Of a stretch of DNA of 64,000 nucleotides, positions 10,990 through 22,892 are shown piece after piece. The position numbers and the translations under genes are program-made. The stretch lies in NCBI GenBank assembly GCA_950106755.1, contig OX467086.1:14960001-15024000 (forward strand), written 5' to 3'. The notes beneath the pieces were generated by a model. The model was given only the letters and a program-made list of their open reading frames with translations. It searched no databases and was not told the origin of the DNA. Source of the DNA: Climacium dendroides. Taxonomy: Eukaryota > Streptophyta > Bryopsida > Hypnales > Climaciaceae. Position 1 is the first letter of the stretch. Each line of letters starts with the position of its first letter.

Positions 10990-12330
10990 ATGAATATATA
11001 GATAATATGTGCATTGCTCCCACGTGGACACATTTCTAAAGTCTTGTAAATGCCTGGGTTGTCTTCAATGAAGGTCACATCTCGACTCTTGATGATCTTC
11101 TTAGTCTCTAAACACATGAGCCTATAAGCTTTTGATGCTTCACAATAGCCTACAAACAAGCACTTGGTGCCTTTTGCATCAAGCTTGGAGCGCTTGGGGC
11201 TTAAATCTAAAGCATATGCAATACATCCAAATATACGCATATGTCCAATGTTTGACTTTCTTCCACTCCATGCTTCTTTTGGTATCATAGATGGGATTGC
11301 ATTAGCAAAGCATCTATTACGTGTATATGCTGCATTAGACACTGCCTCCACCCAAAGATCATATGAAAGGCCTTGTGCATGCAACATTGTCATTGCCATA
11401 TCCATAAATGTGCAGTTGGCGTAAAGGCGTAAAGGGATGAAGTTTGATGTTAAATGCCATGGGCTTTTATAAAGTTCTCAAATGTCTTTGAAATGTATTC
11501 ACCTCCATTGTCCGATCTTAACACCTTCACTTTGTGGTCCAATTCATTTTCTACAAGGGCCTTCCATGCTTTGAACCTCTCAAACACATCATTCTTGCAT
11601 TTTAAAAAAAAATCATATCTTTCTTGAAAAATCATCAATGCAAGTCAAGAAATACCTTGCACCACCCATAGAAGTAGTCTTCATAGGCCTACACACATCG
11701 GAGTGCACAATCTCCAACACCTTGGCTACCTTTGTTGCTCCATCACTTGAAAATGGTTTCCTTGCTTGCTTGCCTTCAATACAAGCTTCACACATCATAT
11801 CACATGTGCTTTTCATCACTTGTATGCCATCCACCACGTTTTGAAGGCTCTCCACATTCTTCACATTGAAGAAGCCCAATCTTTTGTACCAAAGATCCAA
11901 AGAGTGTTGGTAGGTGGATCCATGTGCTAAAAATGCCATGCTTGAGCCCTTCACCATTTTAAACTCAAGTTGGTACAAATTTCCTTGTTTAAGCATCGTT
12001 TCAATCATCTCTCCATTAGCTGCCCTCAAAACACAATCCTTGCTTTTGAATTGCACCTTCAAGTCATGTGACACCAACTTGCTTACTAAGAGCAAGTTTG
12101 CATTCATCTTGGGCACATGGAGCACATCTTGAATGTGAATTCTTTTTGAATGGCCCCTCACATCAATCTCCACCACAATGCAACCAATGCCAATTGCCTC
12201 CACCATGCCATTATCACCCAAATACATCTTTCGATTGTTGATAGGTTCATAGCTTGCCTATGAGAAGTCATGTGTTATGTTGCACCCGAGTCAATGATCC
12301 ACTTGAACGTATTGGAGTTTTCATGACCAT
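10990..12330 (-). mobile_element. Ty1/Copia pol fragment, decayed
   Basis: On the minus strand, in order: the protease motif WIIDSGAT at about 12310, followed at once by a TAA where His is expected; a gag-pre-integrase and integrase start (12227-11613) with LWYKRLGFFN, CEACIEGKQ, HSDVCRPM and CIDDFSRKI; then, after a frameshift, VLRSDNGGEYISKTFENF (11638-11450); and, after another, MLHAQGLSYDLWVEAV through FGCIAYALDLSPKRSKLDAKGTKCLFVGY (11405 to about 11020). The reverse transcriptase, RNase H and both LTRs are missing. It is an old, truncated copy, unrelated in detail to the Copia elements at 29-35 kb and 58-63.5 kb. Confidence 0.85.
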
Positions 12331-15300
12331 CGTTTGCAACAAATGCAAAGTCCTTTAATGACCCCTCAAATGGTTCCAAATTATACAACCAACTCTCATG
12401 TGATTGTAATCACCCCAATAAAATTCCAAACTACACTTCTTCCTAGCTCCAATGAAGCAACGATGCTCTTCCAAGAAACCCTTGCAAATTAAGTGATTTG
12501 ACTTCTAATAGTAACTTACATGAGTGGGCCCATAACCTATTGAGAGAAAAAATACAAGTAAATATATATTTCAATGGAGGTAGAGAACAAAAGTGAGAAA
12601 GGGATTAAAAAATCTAAGTTATGTTGCTTTTTTGTATTTTACTTTATCTTTTTACTTTGGCTATAAACAACTTTTAACTAAAAATAAAGTCCAACTATAA
12701 TTCTAATAATAAAGTCAGCTCACACTATGAGCTCTTAATATACTATTTACTTCAACAAAGACAAGAGGTTTGCATCCCGCCATTACTGTTGTAGAACTAA
12801 ATATTGTTAATGCTCTAACTTCAGTCCTCAACTGAAATCAGAAGTAGAAAATAAGCTTACTGCCCACCACCAATTCCTTGTACAATTGTGTGTTGAGAGG
12901 AAGAGAGTTCTATTGTAGTTTAGGATTAGTAGATGCTACCTTGTGAAGTAAAGATGGGGTGAAAAGTGAGGTTTAGTGAGGTCAGATGGAAGATTGAGAA
13001 AAAATATGAAGAGAAAATTAGGTTTTTAAAATCCCCCTTGAAACTGCCCACTTGAAGAGCGATTGCGGGAGCGTGAAGATTTCAATGAAGCTTAAGTTTG
13101 GAGAGATGGAGTGCCTTAAAGTCAGATTTCAAGAAGCTATTATTTGCCTAATTTGGAGCAGGGATGAGATTGGGGCGACCAATTTTGTGGGAGATAGTGT
13201 GCTGTCACAACCATGGAAGACTTCCAATTGAAGAGCTACAGCGTGCAGATAGAGACTTGGATTTCAATGAAATTTGGAGGAAAGATGCAATTCTAAGTTA
13301 GCTTTCAAACAAGACTAGTCTCATTTGATTTGGAGTGAATTTGAGGCGCTGATGATTGTTTTAGTGAAGGGGTGTCTGTTGGCCCTACTATGAGGCCGAA
13401 ATTGAGGTCTTAGTGAACTTTCTTCCTCTTGTCATTGTAAAATTGTAATTTTTATTGCACATGGTTATGGAAAAAAATTGGTAATGCAATGATGAACAAG
13501 TTGGATGTTTAAAGAATGATTAAAATTGCATGCAAATTTCATTTTTAAGGCTTAATAAAAATTGAGTGTTTGGGATAGCATGGTATGCTGAAATTGTCAA
13601 TTCAAGCACAATTTGGGCCATTTTAGGCCTCTAAGGGTATATTTGAATGCAATTTTGACTTAAGAAGTTCTCCTAAAATGTGTAGAGGGGTGATTTGGTG
13701 ATTGAGATAGATTAGGGCTTGTTTTTTAGGGATTTAGGAGGGCTGACCTTCTTTTGCTTAGGATAAATTAACTAAAAATCTACCAAAACATTAATAGAGT
13801 CCATTGCTTGGAGGTGAATTTAGTTTAAAGGTTCTATACACTCCTCTTCCGACCCAAATTTGTGGACGGTTTTTGCTCACGGTGAAAATCACTCATAGTA
13901 GGTTTCCAAATTTACTTGATTCTAGAAGCTATTCACCCAAATATCAATTCGTCCACAATCCTCACCTTTTTCCGGATCCTAACACCATCCGGAATGCACT
14001 CTGGGTCCGGCCTATTCCGGAATCCAGAAATAATTCTACCAAATATCAATTTTCTATGCCTCTGTTTTACCTTCAGAGGGTCCACTATTGTTCTTTAGAG
14101 GGGTAGGGACTTCACCACTTGTAATCCCCATACACTCTCTACTATCTCAAAACACACAAACACCAAAAACACACATTGATCCAAGGAGATGGCTCCCTCA
14201 CAACTTTCTGGATCAAATAGTAGGTCACACAGGGTCGCGTTAGGTCCCCCCTTACTACAACAACAAATTATAAGTACATTTGGATTTAAGAGAGATTCCA
14301 GTCTTCAATTTCTAGACTTCTTCATGTGGTTGGCAAACCTTCCAGCAAGTTGAAATTTTCCTCTGGCGATTGCTTATCTCCGCATGGAATCCATCTTGGA
14401 CTTCTAGACTTCCATCCACATCCCTCTCGAGTTTCTACTGGATTACTGTTCCAGTAATTTAAAGGCACCGTGCATAAGTTTGCAATCACAAAGTTAAATT
14501 TCTCGACCAATTATCCTTCTCAGCCAGGGTTGTCAAGACGTCCTAATATTGGAACTCACGTTCGGATGTCCAGAATCTCGGGACGTGATCCCCCTGGATG
14601 TCCCGTGACATTTGAAGAGCTTTGTGGAATTAGTTATGAAATTTTGAAGTTGAAATGGCATAGGGCTCTCAAATCACCCACCCCCTAAAATGTACGTTGT
14701 TTGTACATTGCTGAAGGCTACAGAAAAGCGACATGTACAAATAGTGTACATTTGAGGAGGTGGGCAATTTTAGACCTTGGACAATTTTAGAACCTCCTAC
14801 TTTAGAACTTGGAATTTCTATTGTTGGAAGCACAATCTTGAATGGGGACAAGAAAATTCAAATTTAGACATTGGATAGAGTAAATAAACTACTTCAAAGC
14901 TAAATCAAAGACAAAAATTGCAGTGGTCTTGGCAAATCATAGTTACCAATGCAGGCACATTTTACTCCAATTTGGGTGCCTTAAAATGTGTCATGAAATG
15001 TCTTTTTAACAATTTGATTCATTTTTGGAGTACTTTGTATTCACTATGTTATATTTTACATAAGCTAGGACTTAGAGTTGGAACTTCACACTATAAAGTC
15101 GCAATGGTTTCTACATTTGATATTTTTTATTCACCTTCTACAATCCAAGAAAATTGGTTTTTTTGACTTGGAATTTGACTTTAAACAAGGATGTAGAACA
15201 CATTGTATATAGTGTGAAGGGGCCTTGAGACACTTACCACAATTCAAAATTTTAATTTAAAAAAAAAATCATTACACATTTGCAACAATATTGAATGGAA

Positions 15301-16528
15301 TTGGATACTTGTATAGTGGGCACAACCTAACCTTAACTTGCTAAAACCTACTAGGAAGGGGGATGAAGATACGAAGCTTTAGAGGCTAAATAAAAAAGAG
15401 TTTGACAAGAATCCAAAGATGAGATCTTCATTTCTACAAGTAATTTTCCTTTCCATTCTATAGGCATTTATTGATGATTTTGAATAAAAATTATGAAGCA
15501 CCACGAGACCTAGCTAGAAAGAATAGGCAAAAATTATTTGTTTAAACATATTTGGATGAACTTCATCCATTTTGTATAATACTTGTTATAAGCTCTTGAA
15601 AATGTGTCATCTTGCAGCTCATATAATGAAGGATTACCATTAATATCCATAATATAATTGTAAGACGATTACAATAATCGTCTTACAATGAAGGATTATA
15701 ATAATTGTCTTACCATTAATATCCATAATATAATCGTTATGGATTACCATTGGAATTAATCCTCTCTCATTTGCCAAGAAGATCCAATATAAATATATTT
15801 TGGCATGCAATAGCAATTGTGCAAATTTGCAATTAGGGATGATTATAAGTACACATACCTTAAGTTGGTCTAGTTTCAATATAATGGTAAGCATCACAAC
15901 TCTTATACATGGAGTCCATTTTATTACAAATTTTTTATTCTCATTAGATAAAAAAAAAGTCATATTCTTACCGACAATGTGTAATTATTTTAGAATTATG
16001 ATGCCCTTGGTTGAAGAGGGTGGACCAAGATTCAACCATCCAATATAGGTTGAAGTTATGTCCGGTAAGAACATCTCCTGGAAAGCCCTCCAAATATCCT
16101 TGCCCCCTAAATTTTGGATGATAAGCATTCAATTTCAATGTGTGTGAGCCTCTATCTTTACTTCCCCCCTTCAAACAAGCCAATTTTTGAAGGGGTCATT
16201 AACCCCTCTACAAGCTATATTTTCTCTTGGGATTAACAAGTCGTCATAATAAATAATAGCTTACTTATTGCTTTTGTAAGTTTTGTGACTTGCCATTGGT
16301 GGGAAGTATATTTTAGAGAGTCGTATTGTTGGGGATACGAGTGACCATCTCCTCTAAATTGGACAGATCACAATTGAAGGCACTTAGGTATTTGGAGGGA
16401 TGTAGGAGATGCTTTAATAAAAGTGAAAACTGAGCCTTGTTGTGAGAAATAAACATCCCTTGCCACTCCCATAGTTTGATATGTTTTTTTTTTCTCTTGA
16501 ATGGAAGCTCATTCTACTTCGATATTAA
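12331..16528. other. AT-rich intergenic DNA, no gene recognised
   Basis: Only short chance reading frames. Sequence around 13970-14030 is rich in TCCGGA words, like the leader of the TGTCGCAAC elements, and could be a remnant. The hairpin at 15658 lies in this stretch. Confidence 0.5.
15658..15688. repeat. Perfect 14-bp inverted repeat (hairpin)
   Basis: TTGTAAGACGATTA, a 3-base loop CAA, then the exact reverse complement. The block TACCATTAATATCCATAATA occurs on both sides (about 15637 and 15712) as a direct repeat, so this is likely part of a small foldback element. Confidence 0.8.
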
Positions 16529-16757
16529 GGTACAAGCATCTAATGACGTGAGTGTACCCAATGGCGTCACTTTCTAAGTAAGGTAATGATTCTAGAATGT
16601 AAATGTAGGTCAGCTGTAGATAACTTATTACTTTAGTGAATAAAAATAAACTATCTACAGTTTATTTGCATTTAAGTTCTGAAATGACTATCATGTGTAG
16701 AAAGTCATGCCACTGGGTACACTCATGCCATGGGGTGCTCCTACCTTACCACTGTCC
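16529..16757. mobile_element. Hairpin MITE of about 230 bp
   Basis: The two halves are reverse complements with scattered mismatches. Left arm words: GGTACAAGCA, GTGAGTGTACCCA, AGCTGTAGATAA. The right arm holds their complements (TGGGTACACTCA at about 16712 and TGCTCCTACC at the end). No coding sequence. The target duplication was not resolved. A folded non-autonomous DNA transposon is the best reading. Confidence 0.7.
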
Positions 16758-17507
16758 ATAAAATCAAGCATTCTATGTGCAGTACACTCCGCACAGCATC
16801 ACATGAGGCAGATTCTAACTTAAAATTTTTCAAAATGAGTTATAGCAATGCTCGAGAAGAGACGACCCAAGACATCAATTTGTTGTGCTCCTTTGATGTA
16901 GGATGAAATAATTGCTGCAGATCCCGCCAAGGGCTTGCCCCTCCTGTTTCTGTACTTTTTTCCTTTCATCAATGGAAATTGTCCATGCTTCAAAAAAATA
17001 AAAATTAATTGCTGCAGCCTCCCTCCAATGGCAAGTATGACCAGGACCGGCTCGACAAATTTAAACCTTAATGGACGACGGGGTGACTTTGGAAATCATC
17101 AGCTTTTTACGACCGTGTGAAGCATTGGCTTAAAAAATTGTAAAAGCACTCATTTGCAAGACAAACCATTGTAGAAGACCTCCCCTTTTCTTGCAAAATT
17201 TTGAGGATGAATAGTTGCATTTTTGCCCTACATAGAGAGATCCTTTGTCATCCCGTCAAACGCAAAATGTCCGTCTCAATGTTTAAGGGTTAAGTTACTT
17301 ACACTCATATCTCACAAGAATTGTGTCAATTTCAGTCCAGATTAGCAATTCCAAAACTAGCTAAATTTTGCTTGGTTTCAACTTAATTTTTTCATGCCCT
17401 TAGTGCAAATTCAAAAAAAAATCTTCCAAAAATGAACATTTGGCTAATTACCTTGAACCCATTCTTGGATCATTGGTCCAGATGAATGACAAAAATTTGG
17501 GCATTAA

Positions 17508-17738
17508 CCCTTGAGCGCCCAAAGCAAATTCAATGAAATCCAGACCTTTTTGACTTCATTCTATTCAAGCTTCCTTCTAAGAAGAGATCCACATAATCCA
17601 ACCGTACCGATTGGTAGTCAAGAGGTGTGGAGAAAAGAACATGTCCTTTGATTGTACTACTCAAAAGATCATAGTAGTCAAACAAGAAAGTTTTTCAAAA
17701 TGTAGAGGCTAGATTTTGGCCTCTGGGGCGCTCACCGG
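17508..17738. mobile_element. Short piggyBac-type non-autonomous element, 231 bp, TTAA-flanked
   Basis: Flanked by TTAA at 17504-17507 and 17739-17742. Its ends are CCCTTGAGCGCCC and, read inward on the other strand, CCGGTGAGCGCCCC. Both share TGAGCGCCC with the ends of the 5.4-kb piggyBac element at 47842 (CCCCTGAGCGCCCC). TTAA is the duplicated target of piggyBac elements. No coding capacity, so it would need a transposase supplied by another copy. Confidence 0.7.
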
Positions 17739-17742
17739 TTAA

Positions 17743-18377
17743 CTCCTAAATGTCCGATGCACCAAAATCTAGTGTTTAGAAAACTTTAAAGTTAAAATAA
17801 AACCTAACCAAATTGCTATTTCTAGTAGTTTATATTTTTGGAAAGTTCTTCTTGAAGTCTAATTTTAGCATCAAAAATCTGATTTTGAAAATAAATGCTA
17901 GTGATTTTTCTATTTAAGATTTTGTGCAAGGATACCCATTGTAATCTTGACTTCTTGTAGTGTTGAGAGCTCTTGGAAATGAGCCTCATGTACACTAGAT
18001 CTTGGAGAAAAATCACATTCAAAATTCATTTAAAAAAATTATGGAGTAGATTTTAAGAAGCCATAAATTGATTGGAGTTATACATGTTAGGCCCTTTAAC
18101 CTTGTATTTTTTTGGTCACCAACATTTTAGATTTCACATGCAAAAAGAGTTGAAAGATTTTCATAGTTTTAACACCCTCATGGTCAAACATTATAATCTT
18201 TCACTCCATAAGTGATATTGTGGTGTTTTCTTTTCCTATGAGATTTCTAACATGTCTAGTTTGAATTTGTACGGTTACAAATCCAAAAAAATTGATGCAA
18301 TTGATCAAAATGTTGGCATTTTGTTCAATTTAGAGTAAATTTCAAGAAGCTCAAAACAAGCCTTGGGCATTTAGAAG
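17743..18377 (+). mobile_element. TTAA-flanked inverted-repeat element, copy 1
   Basis: Lies between TTAA at 17739 and TTAA at 18378. Ends read CTCCTAAATGTCC and, from the other side, CTTCTAAATGCCC. A diverged copy lies in the opposite orientation at 37992-38637. No coding region. It abuts the 231-bp element and shares its TTAA. The TTAA sites and short inverted ends suggest a piggyBac-like MITE family distinct from the TGAGCGCCC family. Confidence 0.65.
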
Positions 18378-18381
18378 TTAA

Positions 18382-20690
18382 ATGCTTGGATGTGGAGTAT
18401 CTTACATGTGTAGTAGCAAGCAACCTTATTAAAAAAATTTAATTTACTTTTTGAGAAAATGCCAAATTGGCAATCACTTAATATTAGGTAAATCATTGTA
18501 TTTTTATATTCATCCATCATTTGGACCAAAAAACACTTTTCAATCATATTCATCCACTTTTTCATCCAAATTTGATGACTTCATCCACATTTTGAATAGA
18601 AAGACAGTTTTTATGGGCAAAAAAAAATTCTAACAAAAAGTAAAACTTTATTTTGAAATGGTGCAATTTGGCCCCATGGTGCAAAAAGGACAGTTCCCTT
18701 TAAGGTGGTGTTATTTAAGGTGGGTACCCAAAAACTGCCACTTTATCCTAATGTGCCTTGTTACTACTATTAGACTAATTCCATTTTTATATTTTCTTGT
18801 CCACAAGTGAAAGGAGGTTCCAACGTACTAAAGAATGTGATACTATGTGAAAGTTGTGAAGGGTCAAAGTTTTTGGGGTAGAGATTAAAAATCATTTCTT
18901 CGATGTAGGTACCTATTGATTTTGGAGATGCTAAGTGTTATGACTCGGATTCCAAAGCGAGTATTCTACTAATGCTTCTTGGCGGATTTCAAATCCAATT
19001 GCTACTTTCCAATTCAACCATCCCGAATTCATACTTCCCTCAATATAACCTAAACTAAGTAGGAATAAGAATATAGATGCGGTCAATTATGATGTGTCAA
19101 AACACAAGAACACATTCTTCCATTAGAAAACAATCATAGAATCAACACAAAGAGATATTGAAGCAAAGGACTCATCATTAGGAATAGTTCTTACATTAAC
19201 ATATGTCAAGTGAGGGACATTGCTCCCCTCACCGAGCTTAAGTTTAAGCTTTGGCCAACCAACCCTAAGTAACTGTCTCATCCTCTACTACTAAGACCCA
19301 CTTCCCGTCCATTGTGGAACCTTGTCCCTTCAAACGACGTAGTCGTGACACTAAGTTTTCTTGCTAGAACAATCTCACTGTTGGAATTATTATCATGTTT
19401 CAATTCCATTTTAGAGCTATTTACAATTTTTTTTCAATCTCGAACCTACTTCTATTTAACAATTTTTTAAAGAATGAAAATTAAGTGTGTGTTTTCAAAT
19501 GTTTTTTAGTAAATCTTCAACTCAATTCTTCAATATAGTTTTTAAAAAATTCAACATGCATGCTGCAAAAATTTTGAGCTAAGAAGATTCAAGGCCTTCA
19601 AATCTAGGTAAACAAGGTACAAAACAAACAATTTTCTTCACTTCAAACACAAATATCTTGCAAACCACAAGGGTAAAGTTTATAAAATTTCTTTTACACA
19701 TTCTTATATTAGTCTAGTGCAAGATGCTATTGTTAGATATGTCCTCAAAAAATTTCTAAAGTTATTTGCACTTTGCAATAGAAATGTCAGTTTTGAGTGA
19801 AATTTGATGAAAAAAAGGCCTTGAGGACTTTAGAGGTTAAAGCTCTAATCTCCCTTTGGGAAAGGGATTACATAACTCAAAATATTTTTTTCGTAAATTC
19901 TCTTTGAAAGACAAATGGAAGTCAGATCCAATCCATATTGATTTATGTTTTTTGGACACTAGCTTGTGAAATAAGTTATAAAATTTTGAAATTAGAATCA
20001 CTTATGATTTTGAAGGAGTCTCAAGTATGAATTTTGGTGTATTGCAAAATCTAGTATATTCCTTTGTGTTCATAGTAAAAAAGATTTCAAAAAACTTCAT
20101 CCCAACTTAACTTTGCAAAAACTTGTAAATTTCTAATTGTTTGATTCATGAACAATTATTGTTCAATGGTTGATAATAAGAACCCATGCACATACTCTTA
20201 TTTGAACAATTTCAAATATAGTAGCCTTAGTTGCATTGCTTCCAAGTATGACACTAAGTATAAAATATCACATGAAATTGTTTGCAAATGATAGCAGGAG
20301 TAAATACAATTTGTTTGAGAATTTTTAGAGATTCCGTAAATAAACTACAAAGTTGAAGTGGTGAGAACCCCTACTAGTGACATGAGTCTATTAGTACCTC
20401 CAACCAAACACCCTTAAAATACAAAATACGTCAATTTTCATTTGTTGCTTCAAAAAACTCTTCAACTCCCATTGGATACTTTTCCAAACTTGTGTTGAGT
20501 CTAAGAAAACATTTTTTCCTTGAATTGGGTCATTGAGTCGGCTTTGAAATTTAAAAAGATTTCTTTTAAAGGAAACCCAAACACGTCACCAAAAATGATT
20601 CCCCAAATTCCAAAGATGCTCAAAATCCAGGCCCTCTCATGCGCACGTAGCAATGTCGGAATATCTTCCATGACACTTGTTACGAAAGAG
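18382..20690. other. AT-rich intergenic DNA, no gene recognised
   Basis: No coding region recognised. A possible end of the TTAA family (inward-reading CCTCTAAAGTCC next to TTAA) lies at 19837-19840. Confidence 0.45.
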
Positions 20691-20699
20691 CGATCCACG

Positions 20700-20743
20700 G
20701 TCCAAAGGACCGAAGGACCGACCCACCGACCGACCGACCGACC
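20700..20743. repeat. GACC/CCGA short tandem repeat
   Basis: Imperfect ACCGACCG-type repeat at the start of a GC-richer stretch (about 20,640-21,950) that leads into the zinc-ribbon gene; likely in its promoter or 5' region. Confidence 0.6.
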
Positions 20744-21586
20744 ATCGTTTCAGTTCGTTCGAATTCTTCCGCACACAATTGACGGGCACCATTGGCGCAA
20801 TCCTTCGTTGCAAATTCCACGACCTCCATCGCTGTGGCGAAATCGTCTGCCATCCGCGAAGCCCCGAATTAGGGTTAAAAGCACAAACTGCTCATCCTCT
20901 GGCTGTGATTCTAGAATCTGCTTTTAATTTGCATCCTTGACAGCAAGCATCTTCCATTTTCAGAGCAGGAATCACGGTTGATTTGCTGCTTCAAGCTTGC
21001 CTCCTCCGCATTTTGCATGTGCTATGTACTGTACTGTACGAGTTTTTTTTTTTTGGCACCTATTCAGGTAAAGGACGGCCAATTTAAACGCAGGATTGAT
21101 TTCCGGGATTTATCGAATTAAAAGGCTCATGACTTTATCTTGACGGGAACATTTACAGCGAGAGTCAGGGAGCACGCATGTTTGCACGTCGGGCTGAATT
21201 TAAACGGATTTGGATAAGCACGAGTTGCGTGACGATTTGCGATTTCAGATTCTCCAGAAGTGTTCGAGCTGATCTTTTTGCGACTTTGCAAGATTTATCT
21301 TCTTTTGAGATGATTTCGGAGACGAGATTGTGCATGTGAATTCGGGTGAGCGCCTGGGTTTGAATTCTTCGGCGCTGCTTCCTGTGGGATACACGTTGGT
21401 GAAACGAGTCTGCGACTTCAGATTTTCCAAAAGCGTTAGAGCTGATCTTTTGCAACTTTGCAAGGGTGTGAATTTATGATCATTTGAGATGATTTTGGAG
21501 AGGAGATTGTGATTTCGGGTGTGCGAATTGCAGCGAGCGAGGTGTAGTGAGTGCGCGGGGGTTTGAGGTTTGAATTCTTGGGCGCC

Positions 21587-21799
21587 ATGTTTTGCTGCTT
21601 CCTGTGCGACGCGCAGCGGCAGGTGGTGGGCATCCGCTTCATCAATGGCATGTGCAGCAGGTGTGCCGGTTCCGTAAGCGACGTTCGATCGCAGAGAGTG
21701 TTCCGGTGTTGCTTCGTACCCCTCTGTTGGGTGCAATGGAGCCGCATCATATGCTCTCGCTGCGGGGTGCAGTACAAGAGCCGGTTGCAGAAACCCTAA
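21587..21799 (+). CDS. Small plant zinc-ribbon protein (70 aa)
   Basis: ATG at 21587 to TAA at 21797-21799. The protein starts MFCCFLCDAQRQVVGIRF and has two CxxC pairs, CSRC near residues 23-26 and CSRC near 56-59, separated by a hydrophobic FRCCFVPLCW stretch. This is the layout of the short plant zinc-ribbon proteins that begin with a hydrophobic MFFFF-like segment, followed by Cys pair, F-x-P-x-W, Cys pair. The four Cys should bind one zinc. Its biochemical role is not established. It sits in a GC-richer patch with CpG-rich upstream sequence, like a real promoter. A longer upstream start (21551) would use a non-ATG codon and adds residues unlike the family, so 21587 is preferred. Confidence 0.6.
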   Translation: MFCCFLCDAQRQVVGIRFINGMCSRCAGSVSDVRSQRVFRCCFVPLCWVQWSRIICSRCGVQYKSRLQKP

Positions 21800-22646
21800 C
21801 TTCGTCGCTCAGGTATCGATTTCCTTCCGAATTCTCCTTTCTGCCTTTGAACAAGTGGTCGGAGAGTCCAGGAAACTGTTGCATGTCAAAGCTTCTTGCG
21901 CAGGTTAATTCGATTACGGTAGTTATGCGAATTTGTGAAAAGCACTCTTAGGGAACGTTAGAGTTGCATACGGGAACTGGTTTTCAATTCTGTTTTTTTC
22001 CTATAGGTGAGGGTAGCTGTCCAAGTCATAAAAGTTCTAGGTTTCTCAAAAAAAAACAAGGGAGAATCTCCAAAATTTGAAAATATCTTTTGGTTGCTCT
22101 CTCCTTGGAGCTCCGTTGTTCCCTCCTAGTTTTCTTTTCATGGAATAAAGTGCTGTTAAAGTTCTTTCTTTTGTTTTCTCTCTTTACATGCCATGTGGGA
22201 TTACCAAGAGTTCAATCTTATGCTTCAAATTCTCACTCCACGATGACTGTTGTGATAAACAAAATTTTGGGTTCCCAATTAGTGTACTTTTATCCAATTT
22301 CATTTGCTTACAGTATCTCCAAAATTCATCTACATGTTCACATTAATTTTGATCACATTCATCCATAAAGTATTCAATTCATGTGAGGAAGTCCCATCAT
22401 TCAAACTCTCCTCCTAATAATTAACTTGTGTGGGAATGTCAACTGTCATGTGGTACCAAAACTCGTCAACCTTAGAATCTTGGGGCATGTATCCCAATCC
22501 TAGAACCTTTGAACGGTGATGACTCATGAGATACGAAGCTTGCTTTTAAATGTTGAACCCAACATGTTAGTGGAATAGCGTTAAAGAAAGGAAATGTTAG
22601 AAGATCTATGAATCTTCAAGTATGCTGATTCTGTCTTTATTAGCAG

Positions 22647-22826
22647 ATGGGCCTGACGGTGCGACAAGCTGATTTCAAGAATGTTATGAGCAATTCTATT
22701 CTGCAGGTCATCACATTGACGGAAAGCTTTATGTCGTCAATGTACCTTTCCTACTTTGCAAATATGGAATCACTCCAGAACTTGTTTGATGGAGCTTCTA
22801 AAGATAAAGGTTTTCAAAGAGTTTGA
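22647..22826 (+). CDS. Small ORF or exon of unknown function (59 aa)
   Basis: ATG at 22647 (MGLTVRQADFKNVMSNS) to TGA at 22824-22826. A TTATTAGCAG acceptor-like sequence directly precedes the ATG, so this may be an internal or last exon rather than a complete gene. It has the composition of real protein (Phe, Met, Ser, acidic and basic residues well mixed) but I recognise no family. It lies just beyond the 3' end of the glycolate oxidase pseudogene, on the opposite strand. Confidence 0.25.
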   Translation: MGLTVRQADFKNVMSNSILQVITLTESFMSSMYLSYFANMESLQNLFDGASKDKGFQRV

Positions 22827-22892
22827 TAATTCTGCTTACAGTGGGCATTACATTTAGTTTGTGAGGATAGCTTCAGGTTGGTTCCTAGCAAC

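Noticed and set aside
21592..21951. A 119-codon frame overlapping the zinc-ribbon gene
   Set aside because: It is the +2 shadow of the zinc-ribbon frame, with Arg/Leu/His-rich composition typical of an out-of-frame GC-rich exon.
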